43,381 nucleotides of DNA from an uncultured Eubacteriales bacterium (GTDB lineage Bacteria; Bacillota; Clostridia; Lachnospirales; Lachnospiraceae), in assembly GCA_900314555.1 (NCBI GenBank), contig OMVQ01000051.1, positions 1 to 43,381 on the forward strand, read 5' to 3'. Below the pieces are notes generated by a model. The model was not told the DNA's origin. It saw nothing but the letters and a program-made list of their open reading frames with translations, and did not search any database. Shown piece after piece: positions 1 to 8,608 of this stretch (positions within the stretch are counted from its first letter, which is position 1; each line of letters opens with the position of its first letter). A program made the translations under genes and the position numbers.

Positions 1-111
1 ACTAGAGCCTCTGAATTATGTGGATATTGTAAAATATCAGATAATTTAATACCAGCAGCCATTCAAATGTCATTAGAAGAAATAAAAAGTGAAAAGGACA
101 AAAGGAGTTAA
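1..111 (+). CDS. 3' end of an unidentified coding region (partial)
   Basis: Frame 1 is open from the first base to a TAA at 109-111 and encodes 36 residues, with a hydrophilic, Lys/Glu-rich C-terminus. The stop lies two bases before the GTG of the licD-like gene, and that gene's Shine-Dalgarno (AAGGAG) sits inside this frame, so the two are probably translationally coupled. The fragment includes a CGYC motif but is too short to assign. Context suggests a surface-sugar or glycosylation gene. I do not recognise the family. Confidence 0.6.
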   Translation, partial: TRASELCGYCKISDNLIPAAIQMSLEEIKSEKDKRS

Positions 112-113
112 GC

Positions 114-1274
114 GTGAAAAAACAGTATTTTGAAATTCATAAATATGCATTTAACATCTTTAATCAGAATATCAACGAATTATTGGAAAAATACAAAGAT
201 GGAAATAGAGAATGCATTATGTTTGGAACGAGCATTATAGCAGAGATGATAGTTGATAAATTAAAGGATACTGTATTAGATATCTCGTTCATAATTGATA
301 ATGCAAAAATGCGACAAGGTATGACTGTATATGATAAAAAAGTGTATGCACCTGAGAAATTAAATGAAGAATTTAATGATGATTATTTGATATTAATTGC
401 ATCTGGCTTTCAGAATGAAATGATTACACAATTGGAGAGCTATGGCTACAAATATGGAAAACATATAATAAAAGTTATTGATTTGCCGGAATTGATGAAT
501 GATTATTCGTATGTTGATAGAAGTGGTTTGCACAAACTTAGCAGAGACGAAGTGAAAGATGTCCAATTGGGTATATTACAGAAGATAAAAGAGTGCGCTA
601 TAAAATATAATATAAATTATTATTTGCAGTCTGGAACGGCATTGGGAGCTATCAGACATAAAGGCTATATACCTTGGGATGATGATGTCGATGTATTTAT
701 TCCAATAGATGATTATTTGAAGTTAATTAAAATTCTGGAAGAAGATGAGCAATATAAGATAGTATCTCAATTTAATACAGATTACTATTTTGGTTGGGGA
801 TTTGGTTATATGGTTGATTGTAATACAATATGTGATGTGAATAAATTTCCGATTCAGGTTACAACAGGTCAAAGTATAGATTTATTTCCGTTGTATGGAA
901 TACCTGACGATGAAGAAGAAAAAAGTTATTATATTAAAAGAGTTAAAGAGCTTGAAAATAATTGCCTTATAGCAGTAGAGGATAATGAAAGAATAAAAGC
1001 AATTAATGAATTAAATGAGTTCCTTTTGAAATATAAGTATGATGAATGTAAATTAATTGGAAATGTATTGATGCCATTTTTTGTTAAGGATATTTTTAAA
1101 AAGGAAATGTTTGGAGATGGTGTTGAAAAACAGTTTGAGAATCTGCAACTTATGGTTCCGACGGAATATGATGCATACTTAAAGCAGATGTATGGAGATT
1201 ATATGCAATTACCACCAGAGGAAAAACGTGTAGGTGAACATTTCTATCATACTTATTATAATAAAGGTATTTGA
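114..1274 (+). CDS. LicD-family phosphotransferase/nucleotidyltransferase
   Basis: This 386-aa protein has two parts. Residues about 30-130 resemble a small Rossmann-like unit (FGTSIIAEMI, then FIIDN). Residues about 150-360 form a LicD/fukutin-type nucleotidyltransferase domain, recognised by YLQSGTALGAIRHKG followed by the acidic metal-binding run PWDDDVDVFIP around residues 186-195. LicD proteins transfer phosphocholine or similar phospho-groups from a CDP-activated donor to surface glycans. The start is GTG at 114, with AAGGAG 6-8 bases upstream. It ends in a strong bidirectional hairpin shared with a convergent TagD-like cytidylyltransferase that could make a CDP-linked donor; that link is inference. 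No signal peptide is seen, so it acts in the cytoplasm or at the inner membrane face. Substrate unknown. Confidence 0.85.
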   Translation: MKKQYFEIHKYAFNIFNQNINELLEKYKDGNRECIMFGTSIIAEMIVDKLKDTVLDISFIIDNAKMRQGMTVYDKKVYAPEKLNEEFNDDYLILIASGFQNEMITQLESYGYKYGKHIIKVIDLPELMNDYSYVDRSGLHKLSRDEVKDVQLGILQKIKECAIKYNINYYLQSGTALGAIRHKGYIPWDDDVDVFIPIDDYLKLIKILEEDEQYKIVSQFNTDYYFGWGFGYMVDCNTICDVNKFPIQVTTGQSIDLFPLYGIPDDEEEKSYYIKRVKELENNCLIAVEDNERIKAINELNEFLLKYKYDECKLIGNVLMPFFVKDIFKKEMFGDGVEKQFENLQLMVPTEYDAYLKQMYGDYMQLPPEEKRVGEHFYHTYYNKGI

Positions 1275-1300
1275 TGTAAACATTATAATATAACATAATA

Positions 1301-1350
1301 AAATAGTTTCATAATATATAAGATAATAAATGTATTATGAAACTATTTTT
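1301..1350. terminator. bidirectional Rho-independent terminator
   Basis: A perfect 16-bp inverted repeat (1301-1316 with 1333-1348) has a 16-nt loop. It is flanked by an A-tract on the left and a T-tract on the right, so it works for both convergent genes. The stem is A+T-rich, containing ATAGTTTCATAATA. Confidence 0.85.
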
Positions 1351-1384
1351 GTAAAGTTGCTTAAAAATTTAAAAATATAAATCA

Positions 1385-1786
1385 TTAACTAAGATGATTC
1401 TTTATAGAACTTGAGCATATGCCTGGTGTACGCTTTAGTCTGACAACTTCCTTGTTATGCTCATGGCACCATTGCTCAACTTCAGTAAAACGACCTCCGA
1501 CATGATCTTCACCAAGAGCTAATATGTCAAAATTAATTGTTTCAAGTGTTTCAGGACTAACTGTCTGGTATACAATCGCTTCATCAACGATGCGTAATGC
1601 CTGAATTATTTCAACACGTTGCTCGGTTGAATATAGAATCTGTGCCTCAGGTTTATATTTTAGAATGTAATCACCATCCTGAATGGCTACAATAAGATAG
1701 TCTGCATATTGCTTGCATTGCTTGAATAAATTTAGGTGTCCTATATGGAAGTAATCATATACACCAAATGTAAGTATTTTTTTCAT
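1385..1786 (-). CDS. glycerol-3-phosphate/choline-phosphate cytidylyltransferase-like protein (TagD-like)
   Basis: This 133-aa protein has the full length of the TagD family (about 130 aa). The nucleotidyltransferase signature GVYDYFHIGHLNLF (HxGH) lies at residues 8-21, and the second substrate-binding motif RTPGICSSSIK near residues 118-128. Enzymes of this fold transfer CMP from CTP to glycerol-3-phosphate, phosphocholine or similar alcohols. The convergent LicD-like gene suggests a CDP-alcohol used to decorate a surface glycan, but the substrate is not shown. The start is ATG at 1786 with GAGG 6 bases upstream. The leader reads GCTCAGAAACGAGG, the same string found before the Maf gene at 8533. 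Confidence 0.85.
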   Translation of the reverse strand: MKKILTFGVYDYFHIGHLNLFKQCKQYADYLIVAIQDGDYILKYKPEAQILYSTEQRVEIIQALRIVDEAIVYQTVSPETLETINFDILALGEDHVGGRFTEVEQWCHEHNKEVVRLKRTPGICSSSIKNHLS

Positions 1787-2334
1787 AGTATACCTCGTTT
1801 CTGAGCAGTATATTTGTTTTTAATGTGATAGTTGTAAATTTGAAAATATCAATTTTTAATTCGCAATAGGGAATATTCTTATGCTCTAATATAAATTTTT
1901 GTATCAGATACTATAGTATTTATCGGCTTGTAGGTTGATAAAATAAAGAAGCAAAAAGAATTTTTGGTATAATTATAATATATGAAATATGCACTAATAT
2001 AGATATTTTAATTAGACCTGTTGAAACCGGGCTTTTGAAGCGTTATTCTTTCATCTATTTAAACGAATAGTTTAAGACAAGGTTGACGGTACACCAGATG
2101 TTTTGTGGGAAAATGCAGAAGCTCAAGAAGAAATAATATAGACAATTAAATTTTTACGTGATATTATGAAAATGTAGAAATTTTAAACAAAACTGTGCAA
2201 AATAATATAAAAATATATGAAAATGGAGAATGTAATGGAATTAAATACTATTAAGAAATTCTAGGCCAGAAAGCAAGATGTGATATAGCTAAAGGTACCC
2301 CGATAGATTGAAAATATATAGGATAGAGGCTAAG
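1787..2334. other. A+T-rich intergenic stretch with a decayed coding remnant
   Basis: About 550 bases without an intact gene. On the plus strand, 2076-2180 reads as a short peptide (DKVDGTPDVLWENAEAQEEI), then a TAG, then open frame with a second TAG and a TAA. This looks like the end of a broken gene whose family I cannot name. The left part is the upstream region of the minus-strand cytidylyltransferase gene; TATAAT-like strings occur but none pairs with a good -35. The right part directly precedes the DegT aminotransferase gene and contains no convincing promoter. Confidence 0.45.
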
Positions 2335-3381
2335 ATGAACAGTTTAGAAAATATATTATGTAAGAAATACAAAAAAAAATATGGAGTATTTACGGGAAGT
2401 GGAACTACAGCATTATATTTAGCATTCAAAGCATTAAATATGCAGAACAAAAAGGTAATATTTCCGGCTGTATCATGTACAAACCCGGTAAATGCAGCAA
2501 TTTATGCTGGATATGATGTGGAATTTTGTGATATTAATCTGGATAATTACACAATAGACGTAAATATGCTTGAAAAAATGCTTGATACCGGATTATATGG
2601 CGTAGTTATACCAACACATATATATGGTTATCATTGCGATATAGATAAAATCAATAATATTTGTAAAGAGAGAAATATAATCGTAATTGAGGATGCAGCA
2701 CAGACTTATAAGGTTACAGAAGCGAACATTTCAATAACTAGTTTCGGACATACGAAAATATATGAGACGGAATTAGGTGGTGGAATTGCATTTACAGATG
2801 ATGAAGCATTATATAGAGAAATGAAAAATAATCAAAAAATGCTTAATAAACGACCTGAGAATTTGAATGAGTTATTTGATAAGTATAGAGAAGAATATTA
2901 TCGGATTGTTAAAAATTTAAAAGATGAGTTTGAAAAATGCAATCAGTTAAAGCAGTTACAATTAGAAAATAAAGATATCTTTGTATATGATTTGAATGAA
3001 AATGATGAAATACTTAAAAAGTTAAATCTGGAAGATGAAATTTTAAAAGATAGAATAATTAAGAAAAATTTATATGATGAATATCTGAATAGAAAGTATA
3101 TTGCTATTCCCAAAGAAAAAGAGAAAGTATTCTGGAGATATACGTTTATTTATAAAGGAAATAGAGATAAACTTTTAGAAGATGCCAGAAAAGAGGGCAT
3201 AGATATAAGCAGTTGGTATCCGTCTTTGAGTATGATATATAATAATGTCAGATTGAAGAATGCTGATATTTTGCAGAATGGTGTTATTAATCTGTGGATT
3301 ACAAAAGACCATAGCGAAGAAAGAATAAAAAAAGAAATAGATATACTAAACAGACTTATGGAGGTTAATAAGTATGAGTAA
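2335..3381 (+). CDS. DegT/DnrJ/EryC1-type PLP-dependent sugar aminotransferase
   Basis: This 348-aa protein matches the sugar-aminotransferase fold. It has the PLP phosphate-binding segment FTGSGTTALYLA near the N-terminus, VIFPAVSCTNPVNA, the cofactor-contacting IVIEDAAQ (Asp about 120), and the probable Schiff-base lysine in SFGHTKIYETELGGG (Lys about 141). These enzymes aminate nucleotide-bound keto-sugars. The ATG at 2335 is preferred because AGAGG lies 5 bases upstream; an in-frame TTG at 2308 has no such site. The N-terminus is short for the family, starting right at the PLP domain, and the DNA upstream is degenerate. It overlaps the methyltransferase gene by 8 bases. It could supply the PseC step or a second amino-sugar; context favours nonulosonic-acid or glycan modification. 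Confidence 0.8.
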   Translation: MNSLENILCKKYKKKYGVFTGSGTTALYLAFKALNMQNKKVIFPAVSCTNPVNAAIYAGYDVEFCDINLDNYTIDVNMLEKMLDTGLYGVVIPTHIYGYHCDIDKINNICKERNIIVIEDAAQTYKVTEANISITSFGHTKIYETELGGGIAFTDDEALYREMKNNQKMLNKRPENLNELFDKYREEYYRIVKNLKDEFEKCNQLKQLQLENKDIFVYDLNENDEILKKLNLEDEILKDRIIKKNLYDEYLNRKYIAIPKEKEKVFWRYTFIYKGNRDKLLEDARKEGIDISSWYPSLSMIYNNVRLKNADILQNGVINLWITKDHSEERIKKEIDILNRLMEVNKYE

Positions 3382-4072
3382 AAGTGAAGAATTATGGAAA
3401 AAATTGCATGAGGAATCCAGATACAGACCCAAATATCCATCAGAAAATGTTGTACAATATGTATTTAGAAACTTTGAAAGAAATGGAAAAACAAAAGTAT
3501 TGGATTTAGGTTGTGGGGCAGGCAGACATGTTGTATTTATGGCAAATGAAAATATTGTTCCATATGGATTAGACTTCTCATCCGAGGGTGTGAATTGTAC
3601 GAAAGAAAGATTACACGAGATAGGCAGAGATGGTTATATAGATAATATACAAGTCGGTAATTTGACAAATATTCCGTTTGAAGATGATATGTTTGATGGA
3701 ATTATATGTAATGGTGCGTTGTATTATTTAACGTACAAAGATGCAAAAATTGCTGTTTCAGAGATGAAGCGTATATTGAAGAAAAATGTTGGAAAGATTT
3801 TTCTAGTTGTGAGAACAACGGAAGATTATAGATGTAATAAAGATAATGCGTTAGAAACAGATGAAGAGAATACATATATTATTAATCAAAGTAGTAGTGA
3901 AAAGTGTGCATATAGTGAAAATGGAATGATAATGCATTTTTTTACAAGGGCAGAAGTAGAAGAATTATTTAAAGATTTTCAAAATTTACAAATAGATAAA
4001 ATTGTTGAGACACATGATAATGGAAAATTCTGTGACAGTAATTACATTATAACAGCTACAAAAGGGGAATGA
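3374..4072 (+). CDS. class I SAM-dependent methyltransferase
   Basis: This 232-aa protein contains SAM-binding motif I (VLDLGCGAGRH, residues about 40-50), an acidic motif II (YGLDFS) and FDGIICNGALYYL at motif IV. The start ATG overlaps the aminotransferase gene and has GGAGG 9-10 bases upstream inside that gene, so the two are probably translationally coupled. A small-molecule or sugar O-/N-methyltransferase is likely, since it sits between an amino-sugar enzyme and PseF. The substrate is unknown. It is cytoplasmic, with no membrane segment. Confidence 0.8.
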   Translation: MSKSEELWKKLHEESRYRPKYPSENVVQYVFRNFERNGKTKVLDLGCGAGRHVVFMANENIVPYGLDFSSEGVNCTKERLHEIGRDGYIDNIQVGNLTNIPFEDDMFDGIICNGALYYLTYKDAKIAVSEMKRILKKNVGKIFLVVRTTEDYRCNKDNALETDEENTYIINQSSSEKCAYSENGMIMHFFTRAEVEELFKDFQNLQIDKIVETHDNGKFCDSNYIITATKGE

Positions 4073-4149
4073 ATGTACATCAATCAGATTTTTGATAATT
4101 ATAAGTTTAGTGAAATAAATAAGAAAATAAAGAATAAATGAGGATTATT

Positions 4150-4848
4150 ATGAATAACAAGAAAATTGCGATAATCACAGCAAGGGGAGGAAGTAAAAGA
4201 ATTCCAAAGAAAAATATTAAGGAATTTTGTGGAATGCCTATTATTGCCTATTCTATTAAAACAGCAATAGATTGTGGAATATTTGATGAAGTAATGGTAT
4301 CTACTGATAGTGAGGAAATTGCAGAAATATCAAAAAAATATGGCGCAATCGTACCATTTATGAGAAGTCAGGATACATCTGGTGATTTTGCTACAACAGA
4401 AGATGTAATATTAGAGGTTATAGATAAATATAAGAAAATGGGAAAAGAATTCGAGCAGGTATGCTGCATATATCCAACAGCTCCGTTTGTGACGGTGGAT
4501 ATATTAAGGGAAGCATCTAAAATAATGGATGAAAAGAACCCTGCTGTAGTAATACCAGTTGTACAATTTTCTTATCCGCCTCAAAGATGTTTTATAATTG
4601 ATAATTCAGGTTATGCAAAATTTAAATATCCTGAGTATGTGAATACACGTTCACAAGATTTAGAAAAACAGTACCATGATGTAGGACAATTTTATATATA
4701 TAATGTGCAAAAATTAGTAGAATCTAATGGCGAAATTGTTGATGATTTTATGCCAATAATAATATCAGAAATGCAGGCACAGGATATTGATAATGAAGAA
4801 GATTGGAAATTAGCAGAGTTAAAGTATAAATATATATACAATCTATAG
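4150..4848 (+). CDS. pseF: pseudaminic acid cytidylyltransferase (PseF-like)
   Basis: This 232-aa protein begins with the sugar-nucleotidyltransferase motif IAIITARGGSKRIPKKN (residues about 6-22), followed by PIIAYSIKTA and STDSEEIAEI, as in CMP-sialic acid synthetase relatives. Length and motif spacing fit PseF, which activates pseudaminic acid with CTP to CMP-Pse. The ATG at 4150 is chosen because GAGG lies 6 bases before it; an ATG 12 bases upstream overlaps that site. The PseG-like gene follows 13 bases downstream, which strongly supports the pathway. A related CMP-nonulosonate (legionaminic or other) remains possible. Confidence 0.85.
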   Translation: MNNKKIAIITARGGSKRIPKKNIKEFCGMPIIAYSIKTAIDCGIFDEVMVSTDSEEIAEISKKYGAIVPFMRSQDTSGDFATTEDVILEVIDKYKKMGKEFEQVCCIYPTAPFVTVDILREASKIMDEKNPAVVIPVVQFSYPPQRCFIIDNSGYAKFKYPEYVNTRSQDLEKQYHDVGQFYIYNVQKLVESNGEIVDDFMPIIISEMQAQDIDNEEDWKLAELKYKYIYNL

Positions 4849-4861
4849 AAAGAGGATAATT

Positions 4862-5890
4862 ATGATAATTATAAGAACAGATGCTAATGTTGAAATTGCT
4901 ACAGGACATATAATGAGATGCATAACAATAGCAGAAGAAATTGTTAGAAAAGGCGAGAAAGTAGTATTTGCTGTTTCTGATGAAAAATCAGGAGAATTAG
5001 CAGAAAAGATGGGATATAAAGTAATGTGTCTAGATGTTGATTGGAGAAAACCTGATTTTGAAAAAGAGAGTAATGTTTTAAAAAAATATGGAGATAAGCT
5101 GCTTATAGATACATATTATGCAACAACTGAATATATAAAGAAAATGAAAACGATATTTAAAATAATATGTTTTGATGATATGTTTGATATATATTGTCCG
5201 GCAGATATTATAATAAATTATAACATTTATTATGAAAAATTTGATTACAATAATAGATATGGTAATGGAACAAAATTACTTTTAGGTGCAAAATATGTTC
5301 CGCTTAGAAAACAATTTATTACAACAAAAGTATCTGATAAAATTATATCAGATCATAAATGCATATCTGTGATGTTAATATGTGGTGGTGGCGATATATT
5401 GAATTCTATGGGTAAAATATTGAGTTTTATGTTGAAAAATGATAAAAGAAATTTTATGAATATAAGATGGAATGTAATAATAGGAAATTATAATGAATAT
5501 AAAGAAAAGTTAATTGCACTAGCAAAAGAATATGAGAATATAATAATAAATGAAAATGTAAAAAATATGGCGGAGATTATGAATAATTGTGATATATGCA
5601 TATCTGCTGCAAGTACAGTTTTGTATGAATGTTGTGCAATGCAGTTGCCTACAATTTTCTTTTGTGTTGCAGATAACCAGAAACATGATGCAGAATATTT
5701 TGAAAAAAATGGATTGATATATGTGGGCGATTTTAGAAAAGAAGAGGACAAGGTTTGTCAAGAAATTAATAATACGATAAAGAAAATTACAAGTAATAGT
5801 AACATGTATAAAGATATTATTAACAAAATGAAGCAAATAACGGACGGAAAAGGTGCAGAAAGAATAGCGAAAAGTATAATTGAATTGTAA
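4862..5890 (+). CDS. pseG: UDP-2,4-diacetamido-trideoxy-altropyranose hydrolase (PseG-like)
   Basis: This 342-aa protein has the PseG N-terminal signature RTDANVEIATGHIMRCITIA, with the catalytic-type histidine at residue 16. A GT-B-like C-terminal half follows, with MLICGGGD and the nucleotide-binding CDICISAASTVLYECCAMQLP. PseG hydrolyses the UDP-sugar intermediate in the fourth step of pseudaminic acid synthesis, releasing UDP. It is 13 bases downstream of pseF, with an AGAGGA site 5-7 bases upstream of the ATG. Composition is very A+T-rich. No PseI or PseH homologue is inside the window, so those genes must lie elsewhere. Confidence 0.85.
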   Translation: MIIIRTDANVEIATGHIMRCITIAEEIVRKGEKVVFAVSDEKSGELAEKMGYKVMCLDVDWRKPDFEKESNVLKKYGDKLLIDTYYATTEYIKKMKTIFKIICFDDMFDIYCPADIIINYNIYYEKFDYNNRYGNGTKLLLGAKYVPLRKQFITTKVSDKIISDHKCISVMLICGGGDILNSMGKILSFMLKNDKRNFMNIRWNVIIGNYNEYKEKLIALAKEYENIIINENVKNMAEIMNNCDICISAASTVLYECCAMQLPTIFFCVADNQKHDAEYFEKNGLIYVGDFRKEEDKVCQEINNTIKKITSNSNMYKDIINKMKQITDGKGAERIAKSIIEL

Positions 5891-5932
5891 AACATATAAT
5901 ACGCAGCAAGTTGTTCAGAAATGAGGATTATT

Positions 5933-6790
5933 ATGCATAATAAAGATATGTCTATAATAAATAAAATATTTACAATTCCATATATAGATAAAATGATTGA
6001 AGATAATTCAACACCACAATCTTTTTATAAATGTATCCGTAGATGTAGTAAAATGGCAAATGTAACATATGGAACAGCAATAAAAGAGATATATAGATAT
6101 ATGAATATTAAATATAGAAACGAGTATTTTTTTAAAAATACAATTTTAAATGGACTATTAATAAATAAGCATGATTTATGCGATACGGCAGCACTTTCGG
6201 AATTGCCGATATGCGAATCAAAAGCCGATTTTGTTATGATTAATGGTCAGGGAATTGTATATGAAATAAAAACTGACTTAGATAGTCTTGTACGGCTTAA
6301 TCATCAGATTCGGGATTACTATAAGGTATTCAGCTATGTATATGTTGTTGTGGGAAGTAAATATATAGATAAAATTAAGGATAATTTAGAATTGCAGAGT
6401 GTTGGAATATATGAACTGACGAAAAGTGGAAGATTGGTACAGAGGAAAAAAGCTTATTGCAATCGTGAATACTTAACATATGAAACGATGTTTCAATTGC
6501 TAAGGAAGTCAGAATTTGAAAGTATCTTATTAAAGCATTATAAGAAATTGCCAGAGGTCAACAATTTTTTATATTATAGAGAGTGCCAGAAATGGATTGG
6601 AAAGGTAAATATTATTACATTGCAGAAAGAGGTGATGGAGTGTTTGAAAAAAAGGACATTATTAAAGGAGGGTGATGAGTTAGAGGAGAAAGTTCCGTAT
6701 GAACTACGCTTTTATGCGTATTTTTCGAAAAAGTATAAATTGAATTATGAAGCAATTGATGAATTTTTACATAAGAAAATGGAGGAGTAA
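5933..6790 (+). CDS. sce7726 family protein, putative PD-(D/E)XK nuclease fold
   Basis: This 285-aa protein contains ADFVMINGQGIVYEIKTDLD (residues about 95-115), whose D...ExK spacing resembles a PD-(D/E)XK nuclease core, followed by QIRDYYKVFSYVYVVVG. This is the conserved part of sce7726-type proteins, which usually sit next to an sce7725 gene. Here the next frame is a 27-codon stub of such a partner. The ATG at 5933 is preferred: GAGG lies 6 bases upstream, within the leader CAGAAATGAGGATTATT. Function is unknown; a nuclease or defence-related role is suggested only by the fold. Very low GC suggests transfer together with the flanking glycosylation genes. Confidence 0.65.
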   Translation: MHNKDMSIINKIFTIPYIDKMIEDNSTPQSFYKCIRRCSKMANVTYGTAIKEIYRYMNIKYRNEYFFKNTILNGLLINKHDLCDTAALSELPICESKADFVMINGQGIVYEIKTDLDSLVRLNHQIRDYYKVFSYVYVVVGSKYIDKIKDNLELQSVGIYELTKSGRLVQRKKAYCNREYLTYETMFQLLRKSEFESILLKHYKKLPEVNNFLYYRECQKWIGKVNIITLQKEVMECLKKRTLLKEGDELEEKVPYELRFYAYFSKKYKLNYEAIDEFLHKKMEE

Positions 6791-6792
6791 AT

Positions 6793-6876
6793 ATGTATTT
6801 TCCATATTTAAGAGGCAGACAGAATGAATTATTGTGTATTAAAGAATTATTAGAAAATGGTAAATTAAACAATTAG
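6793..6876 (+). pseudogene. truncated sce7725-like gene (first 27 codons only)
   Basis: The ATG lies 2 bases after the sce7726 stop, with GGAGG 6-10 bases upstream, in the usual coupled arrangement. The peptide starts MYFPYLRGRQNELLCIKELL, as sce7725 family proteins do, but terminates after 27 residues. Full-length members are several hundred residues. Eight bases later the convergent Maf gene ends, so the rest of the gene has been deleted. The identification rests on the N-terminal motif and the neighbour. Confidence 0.6.
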
Positions 6877-6883
6877 AAACTAA

Positions 6884-8533
6884 CTACCCCACATTCTCCA
6901 TTCCTTCTATAAACGCCCCATGAGACATATTTACAAGCTTGATATTCTTAACGTCTTTAATTCGGTTTTCAATCCATTTTCTATAGATATTTAAGATGTT
7001 AGTAGTTGGTACAGACTCGCCCTTAACACTTTTAACATAGATATAGCGGTTAGAGGTGTCTACATTTTTAGTATCATATGAATGAGTCTTATTATTGGTA
7101 TATGCTAAGTCTAAACCGATTGTTGTAAGAGACTTACAATTGAATCTGAGTATTAAATCAATTGCACTGGTTGACACTGAGCCGCCTGTTTCTATAAGAG
7201 ACAGGTGGTTTTTATTTGCATAATTTTCAGCGGGTTCATAACCATATTGAAATAGAATGTATTTATCACCATTAAATGCTGCAACTGCATTACTGCAAGC
7301 TGTAGAAAGATAGATAAGAGAACTTCCGGTCTTATCGATATCTTTTACATGAGAAATCATATTATCCTGTGCATCTGTCATTATTACATAGTCGGGGATA
7401 ATATTCTTATTCAATAATGTACGGTAAATTGTACTTGCACAGATAATAATTGTGTTGTCAGAAGCCATATTCTTCTTAAGATAATCAAAATAATAATTAA
7501 GTGATGGACCTGCGGCAACATAGATAATGTCTTTAGATTTAAAATTATCTTTAAGTGTATCAACAGGTCTGCTATTTAATTTCATATTATAGTAGAAATT
7601 CCAATTAAGATATTTCTCTTGTGAATACATTGAACTGAAATTAATAAAATAATTATTAAGAGATTGCTTTAATACACCATCTTCTAATGTACATAATGAT
7701 GGATAGTGGATTAATAATGAAGAATTAGCTGAATTACTAAGTAAACTTCTGAAAGAATCAGCAAAATTATCTAATGGGCAGTATTCAAGAGAAAATCTGT
7801 CATTAGACAAAATGTCTGTCAAATCCATATACATAAATGCCATAGTAAGAACATCAATATTAGTCTCAATAGCATTAATTCTGAAACGTCGGTCCAAATC
7901 TAAGAGAGCCTTGATGTGATATCCGAAACCAAAACCGAAAATGTTGTAGTTATAAGTGTCTGGTTTGGCGTAATATTTAGCAAGCATACGTCCCTCACTA
8001 AATGGGTTTACATTAGAATGATAGTAGACAGATTTATCATTTGTGGTTACCTTTAATGTCGGAACACCAATATTCGTCTGCTCTACATTGTAAATATATT
8101 TAGTCTGCGTAGAGAAAGAGGAAATGTATTTAGCAGAATTCTTCTGTATAAGTGTGATTAATGAATTATATTTATCTGAATTATCAGCATTTTTAAGGGA
8201 TTCAAGGTTATTCTCGAGATATTCAGGGATTGGATTGGATGCATCTGTGGAAATTCTTGCTTCTAAGATGCTTTTAACTGAAGTAAGCAGAGAGATTTCT
8301 AACATATCCGCAAGGAGAACATAGTCGGCTTCAGATTGTGCGTTCAGAATTGTTCCGAGATTATCAGTTATTAATGAAATTTCCTCGTCCGTAAACATTG
8401 GAAGTAATTGGTTTAAAGAATTTACTACGCGGTTAAAAGCAATATTTCCATGAAAAAAGTCCTGTATTCTGAAATATTCTATAGTTGAAGTAATATTTTC
8501 TGTTAAATTGGTTAATTGTGGAATTAAATTCAT
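6884..8533 (-). CDS. Maf/DUF115-type motility-associated glycosyltransferase
   Basis: This 549-aa protein has the DUF115/Maf core at residues about 330-490: DIIYVAAGPSLNYYFDYL, IICASTIYRTLLNKNIIPDYVIMTDAQ, IETGGSVSTSAIDLILRF and TTIGLDLAYTNNKTHSYDT. Maf proteins transfer nonulosonic acids such as pseudaminic acid from the CMP-sugar to flagellin in the cytoplasm, which fits the pseF and pseG genes 3-5 kb away. The N-terminal 200 residues are a helical Maf extension. The ATG at 8533 has GAGG 7 bases upstream, in the leader GCTCAGAAACGAGG. The FliD-like gene lies 120 bases upstream on the same strand, so they are probably co-transcribed. GC content is higher than in the glycosylation genes to its left. 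Confidence 0.85.
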   Translation of the reverse strand: MNLIPQLTNLTENITSTIEYFRIQDFFHGNIAFNRVVNSLNQLLPMFTDEEISLITDNLGTILNAQSEADYVLLADMLEISLLTSVKSILEARISTDASNPIPEYLENNLESLKNADNSDKYNSLITLIQKNSAKYISSFSTQTKYIYNVEQTNIGVPTLKVTTNDKSVYYHSNVNPFSEGRMLAKYYAKPDTYNYNIFGFGFGYHIKALLDLDRRFRINAIETNIDVLTMAFMYMDLTDILSNDRFSLEYCPLDNFADSFRSLLSNSANSSLLIHYPSLCTLEDGVLKQSLNNYFINFSSMYSQEKYLNWNFYYNMKLNSRPVDTLKDNFKSKDIIYVAAGPSLNYYFDYLKKNMASDNTIIICASTIYRTLLNKNIIPDYVIMTDAQDNMISHVKDIDKTGSSLIYLSTACSNAVAAFNGDKYILFQYGYEPAENYANKNHLSLIETGGSVSTSAIDLILRFNCKSLTTIGLDLAYTNNKTHSYDTKNVDTSNRYIYVKSVKGESVPTTNILNIYRKWIENRIKDVKNIKLVNMSHGAFIEGMENVG

Positions 8534-8608
8534 AATAATCCTCGTTTCTGAGCGACTTGTCGAAAAATGTCTGCTATATTTGTGCTGAGTTAAATGTCTG
8601 ATGTATAT

